Assembly (NCBI GenBank): GCA_025927935.1
Contig: JAICKM010000310.1
Span: 1 to 7,814 of the forward strand
Length of the DNA stretch: 7,814 nucleotides
Direction: 5' to 3'
Source: Chloroflexia bacterium
GTDB taxonomy: Bacteria > Chloroflexota > Chloroflexia > QHBQ01 > JADMIH01
In this document: piece by piece, positions 5,164-7,814 of the stretch
Position numbering within the stretch: the stretch's first letter is position 1
Layout of the letters: the number at the start of each line of letters is the position of its first letter
Notes under the pieces: model-generated
What the model was told of the DNA's origin: nothing
Databases searched by the model: none
Seen by the model: the letters and a program-made list of their open reading frames with translations, nothing else
Position numbers and translations under genes: made by a program

Positions 5164-6990
5164 TCATGGCGTCGGCGTCAGCTCCGCGTTGAGCAGGGTC
5201 GGCATCATGTGAGGAAGGACGAAAATCACGAATCCCAGCACGGCCAGCACGACGATGAGCGCCAGGATGCGTCCGGCGGTGTTGGAGCGCGGGGGCGCTT
5301 CGACCGGGTTGGGCGTCCAGGCCGCGGCGGCGACCGCGGCGGCTTGCTTATCTTCGCGCGGCGACTTGGTTTTCTTCTTGTTCTTCGGCGTGGGGGCGAC
5401 CATGACGGTCGGCGGCGTCGTGCTCGGCGCGCCGGGACGGCCCGTGGCGCCACGCGCGGGCGCCTGGCCCAGCGCTTTTTTATCGACCGGCTGCTGGCAG
5501 TGCGGGCACACGTCGTGGCCGCGCGGGTTCGGGTCGCTCGTGTCGATATAGTCGCCGCAATGGGGGCAGGGCGCGTAGAAGCGGTACTGGCAGCGGGGAC
5601 AGGACAGCGCGTTATCGGTGACCATCTCGCCGCAACTCGGGCAGGGGATGGTCGGCACCGGCGTGGAGCTACGGCCGCCGATGGGCGGGCGGGCGATCAG
5701 CGCCGGCGACGACCCGCGCGGGTTGTCGCGGCCATGCATCGGATGCCCGGCATCGGGCTGGCGCACCTGCAAGAAGGGTTCGTCGGCGGCCGGTTCGGCC
5801 AGGTGCCCCAGCGCCCCCGCGCCGAAGGTGTCGGCCCACGGGGAGTCCGAAGGCAGCACGGTGCCGCCGCCCGCCGTGCCGCGGCTCAGGTCGGGCGGCA
5901 AGCTCACCTCGCCGCCGGAGGGTGCCCCCATATCGAACCCGGCGAGGCCGGGCACCGCCGCTTCGACCTCGCTCCAGGGGTTATCCGCCGCCGGCCCGGC
6001 GCCGCCCGTCGAGTCGAACACGAACGGTTTGACGCCGAGATTATCGGCGCCGCCGCCCGCAGCGGAACCGCCGGCGGTCCACGGACCGGGAGGAGCCAGG
6101 GGCGCGCTGGGACCACTGCCGAAGGCGTCCATCCAGGAACTATTGGCCGCCGCGCCCAGCATACCACCATTGCCGGCAGGGGCCGGAGACGTCGCGGGCG
6201 CGGCGGGCGCCGACAGATCGGCGCGCAACGCGGCCCAGGGATCGGCATTGTTCGACGGGGTGGGCGGCTGCGCGGCGGGCGGCGCGCCGGCCCAGGCCGG
6301 GGCGGGCGCCGGCCTGTCCCAGCCCGGCACGGTGCCGCCTGTGGCGGCAGAGTCCCACTCCGGCAGGTCGGCGAGCGGCGATCCCGCGGCCGCTGCCGGA
6401 CCGGTTCCCCAGCCCGCAGGAATCGCCGGCGCCGCAGGGGCCGGGGCCTCATTAGAGGCAGGCGGGCCGCTGCTCCAGCCCGGCGGCGGCCCGGCGGGGC
6501 CGCTGCTCCACTCCGGCGGCAGGGCCGCGGGCCAGTTGGGAGCGACCGGGGCCGGAGCCGGAGCTTCTTGCGGCGCCGGGTAGCCGGCGCCGGGCGCGAC
6601 GGACGGCGGCGCGGGCGCTACGGTCAGGGCCGGAGCGGCGATTGCCGGTTGCGGCGGCGGGGCGGCGGGGGCGGCCATCGCCGGTTGCGGCGGGGTGGGG
6701 GCCGGAACGGGCGACGGGGTGGGATGTTCCGCCTCCTGTTTTTCCAGGTAGGCCAACCCTTGCCGCGCCGCGGTGCTGCCGGGATTGATCGTCAGCACGT
6801 TTTCCAGGCAGATGCGCTGTTCGTGGGGCGAGTCGACGGCGCCGCTCAGCCAGAGCCAGGCTTGCTCGTTACGGTCGTCCATTTCGAGCACACTGGTCAG
6901 GAGATCGCGCGCCAGCGGCTTATCGCCACGAGTCAGGGCATCCATGGCCTGGTGTAGCAAGTTATGTACGTCGGGGGGATTAGCGGCCAT
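5164..6990 (-). CDS. TPR / Pro-rich / double zinc ribbon protein with C-terminal membrane anchor
   Basis: This 608-residue protein has four parts. Residues 6-85 form a TPR-like unit (GDKPLARDLLTSVLEMDDRN, then AWLWLSGAVD and NPGSTAARQGLAYLEK). Residues about 88-445 are Pro/Ala/Gly-rich and probably disordered, with a Trp roughly every 10-30 residues (153-385). Residues 447-500 hold a double zinc ribbon with four CxxC pairs at Cys450/453, 464/467, 475/478 and 495/498. After a Lys-rich patch (KNKKKTKSPREDK, 536-548), residues 573-595 form one strongly hydrophobic helix, leaving about 13 residues. There is no N-terminal signal, so the bulk should be cytoplasmic on a tail anchor. Function is unknown; a membrane-tethered scaffold is my inference. 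The start at 6988-6990 has AGGAGAGG 10 nt upstream, inside the end of gmk. The 11-nt overlap with gmk indicates translational coupling. Confidence 0.85.
   Translation of the reverse strand: MAANPPDVHNLLHQAMDALTRGDKPLARDLLTSVLEMDDRNEQAWLWLSGAVDSPHEQRICLENVLTINPGSTAARQGLAYLEKQEAEHPTPSPVPAPTPPQPAMAAPAAPPPQPAIAAPALTVAPAPPSVAPGAGYPAPQEAPAPAPVAPNWPAALPPEWSSGPAGPPPGWSSGPPASNEAPAPAAPAIPAGWGTGPAAAAGSPLADLPEWDSAATGGTVPGWDRPAPAPAWAGAPPAAQPPTPSNNADPWAALRADLSAPAAPATSPAPAGNGGMLGAAANSSWMDAFGSGPSAPLAPPGPWTAGGSAAGGGADNLGVKPFVFDSTGGAGPAADNPWSEVEAAVPGLAGFDMGAPSGGEVSLPPDLSRGTAGGGTVLPSDSPWADTFGAGALGHLAEPAADEPFLQVRQPDAGHPMHGRDNPRGSSPALIARPPIGGRSSTPVPTIPCPSCGEMVTDNALSCPRCQYRFYAPCPHCGDYIDTSDPNPRGHDVCPHCQQPVDKKALGQAPARGATGRPGAPSTTPPTVMVAPTPKNKKKTKSPREDKQAAAVAAAAWTPNPVEAPPRSNTAGRILALIVVLAVLGFVIFVLPHMMPTLLNAELTPTP
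6464..6510 (-). repeat. In-frame tandem duplication in the Pro-rich linker (WSSGP)
   Basis: The 14-nt string GGGCCGCTGCTCCA on the plus strand occurs at 6464-6477 and again at 6497-6510, 33 nt (11 codons) apart. It encodes WSSGP at residues 161-165 and 172-176 of the zinc-ribbon protein. This suggests the linker grew by short in-frame duplications. Confidence 0.6.
6644..6693 (-). repeat. In-frame tandem duplication in the Pro-rich linker (PPQPA[MI]AAP)
   Basis: GCCGGTTGCGGCGG on the plus strand occurs at 6644-6657 and 6680-6693, a 36-nt (12-codon) period. The protein reads PPQPAMAAP at 100-108 and PPQPAIAAP at 112-120. It is a second, independent short duplication in the same linker. Confidence 0.6.
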
Positions 6991-7702
6991 GAGTAGCGGT
7001 CCTCTCCTGGAGGGTGATCTGCCGGGGATGCACGCGGCATTTTTCGGCGGTTAAGATGCTGACGATCTGGCGCACCGTTTCGGTCAGTTTGCCGGTGTGA
7101 TTAACCACCACATAATCAAATTGCGGCAGGGCCTTCATCTCTTCTCCGGCGATGCGCAGGCGCAGGGCCAACTCGGCGGGGTCTTCCGTCTTGCGCGATC
7201 GCAAGCGCTCGGCCTGCTCGGCAAAGGAAGGCGGGGCGAGGAAAATAAACACGGCTTCGGGCGCTTGCCGCTTGATCGTCGCCGCCCCCTGCACGTCGGG
7301 CTTTACCACCACATCTTCCCCCCGCGCCAGATAATCGGTCACTTCTGATTTGGGGATGCCATAGTAGTGTCCGTAGACCTGTGCCCATTCCAACAACTCG
7401 CCCTCGCGGCGCATGCGCTCGAACTCCGCGACAGTCTTGAAATGGTAATCGACCCCATCCTGCTCGGTCGGACGGCGGGGCCGCGTCGTGGCGGTCACGG
7501 CATAATGGAACTTGTAGCCGAGTTCGCGCATCCGGGTGAGTGTCACATCCTTGCCGACGCCGGAGGGACCGGAAATGACCACCAACAACGGCGGCTGGGG
7601 CCGCAAGACATACGCATCCATCTCAGGCACCGCAGCGTCCTGCGGCACAACCATGGGTTCGGGACCCTGCACAGAGGAAATCTCGGTTGCCGTCTCGCCC
7701 AT
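6980..7702 (-). CDS. gmk: Guanylate kinase
   Basis: This enzyme phosphorylates GMP to GDP with ATP, an essential cytoplasmic step of guanine nucleotide synthesis and recycling. The 240-residue protein has the P-loop GPSGVGKD at 45-52, the GMP-binding run TATTRPRRPTEQDGVDYHF at 70-88, EWAQVYGHYYGIP at 105-117, DVQGAATIK at 136-144, lid-region RSRKTEDPAELALRL at 168-182 and FDYVVVNH at 195-202. Most family members have about 190-210 residues; this one has about 35 extra residues before the core and a TAEKCRVHPR-type tail of the kind I associate with Chloroflexota. Asp52 stands where Ser, Thr or Gly is usual after the P-loop Lys. I chose ATG at 7700-7702 because AGGA lies 8 nt upstream. Internal Met17 and Met28 would give a more typical N-terminus but have poorer upstream sites. 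It is the first gene of its unit and overlaps the next gene by 11 nt. Confidence 0.96.
   Translation of the reverse strand: MGETATEISSVQGPEPMVVPQDAAVPEMDAYVLRPQPPLLVVISGPSGVGKDVTLTRMRELGYKFHYAVTATTRPRRPTEQDGVDYHFKTVAEFERMRREGELLEWAQVYGHYYGIPKSEVTDYLARGEDVVVKPDVQGAATIKRQAPEAVFIFLAPPSFAEQAERLRSRKTEDPAELALRLRIAGEEMKALPQFDYVVVNHTGKLTETVRQIVSILTAEKCRVHPRQITLQERTATHGR
7001..7008 (-). promoter_or_regulatory. Ribosome binding site of the zinc-ribbon protein gene, inside gmk
   Basis: AGGAGAGG on the minus strand lies 10 nt before ATG at 6990 and within the last codons of gmk. With the 11-nt gene overlap it suggests that ribosomes finishing gmk re-initiate on the next gene. Confidence 0.6.
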
Positions 7703-7710
7703 CCTTCCCG

Positions 7711-7714
7711 TCCT
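7711..7714 (-). promoter_or_regulatory. Ribosome binding site of gmk
   Basis: AGGA lies 8 nt before ATG at 7702 on the minus strand, followed by a purine-rich GGGAAGG next to the start. This favours the long form of guanylate kinase over starts at Met17 or Met28. Confidence 0.55.
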
Positions 7715-7765
7715 GCACGGCGTGTGGCCCGAGGCCCGCGCCGCGATAGCCTGTTCTTGCCCCTC

Positions 7766-7794
7766 AGTATAGCGGAAACGCGGGTGCTTGGCAA
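7766..7794 (-). promoter_or_regulatory. Sigma-70-type promoter of the gmk operon
   Basis: On the minus strand, TTGCCA (7789-7794) and TATACT (7766-7771) are separated by 17 nt, very close to consensus. Transcription would start near 7759, giving a 5' leader of about 57 nt before gmk. It is the only strong promoter seen for the three right-hand genes. Confidence 0.7.
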
Positions 7795-7797
7795 GCA
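7785..7797. promoter_or_regulatory. Palindrome over the gmk -35 box, possible operator
   Basis: TGCTTG and CAAGCA form a perfect 6-bp inverted repeat around one G, and the -35 box (7789-7794) lies within it. A repressor bound here would block RNA polymerase. The arms are short, so chance is possible and no regulator is identified. Confidence 0.3.
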
Positions 7798-7814
7798 GGC
7801 GCGCCCCGCGTATA

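Noticed and set aside
5209..6957. Long plus-strand open frame of 582 codons opposite the zinc-ribbon gene
   Set aside because: It is Arg/Gly-rich with no recognisable domain. It arises because GC-rich coding DNA rarely contains stops on the opposite strand; the minus-strand product has clear TPR, zinc-ribbon and membrane features.

Overview
The window is GC-rich and every convincing gene lies on the minus strand. The proteins suggest a Chloroflexota bacterium, perhaps of the Anaerolineae type. This is inferred from the flavour of the proteins: a guanylate kinase ending in a TAEKCRVHPR-like tail, a TPR protein of the AWLWLSGAVD type, and a glycosyltransferase with a WYIDPIVAQQ-like tail. No phylogenetic marker search was possible.

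The genes form two minus-strand transcription units, read from right to left. The right unit starts at a good sigma-70-type promoter (TTGCCA, 17 nt, TATACT at 7766-7794). It contains guanylate kinase (gmk, 6980-7702), a 608-residue protein with a TPR start, a long Pro/Ala-rich linker, a double zinc ribbon and a C-terminal membrane anchor (5164-6990), and a 573-residue HEAT-like protein of unknown function (3407-5128). gmk and the second gene overlap by 11 nt. The third gene follows after 35 nt.

Between the units, 3094-3406 holds no gene. It contains two near-identical 35-nt palindromic repeats, a third GC-rich inverted repeat, a second good promoter (TTGTGA, 17 nt, TAAAAT) and a strong stem-loop in the 5' leader of the left unit.

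The left unit encodes a PCYCGC-motif lipoprotein (2479-3093), a family 4 glycosyltransferase (1166-2470) and a family 2 glycosyltransferase (1162 to the window edge, incomplete). The gaps of 8 nt and 3 nt indicate co-transcription and translational coupling. Two adjacent glycosyltransferases point to surface polysaccharide or glycoconjugate synthesis continuing past the left edge; the role of the cysteine-rich lipoprotein there is unclear.

No RNA gene, CRISPR array, transposon or phage feature was seen. The least familiar content is the pair of proteins following gmk, which may be partners: one is a predicted tail-anchored protein with TPR and zinc ribbons, the other a HEAT-like protein, and both carry an MDAFG motif.
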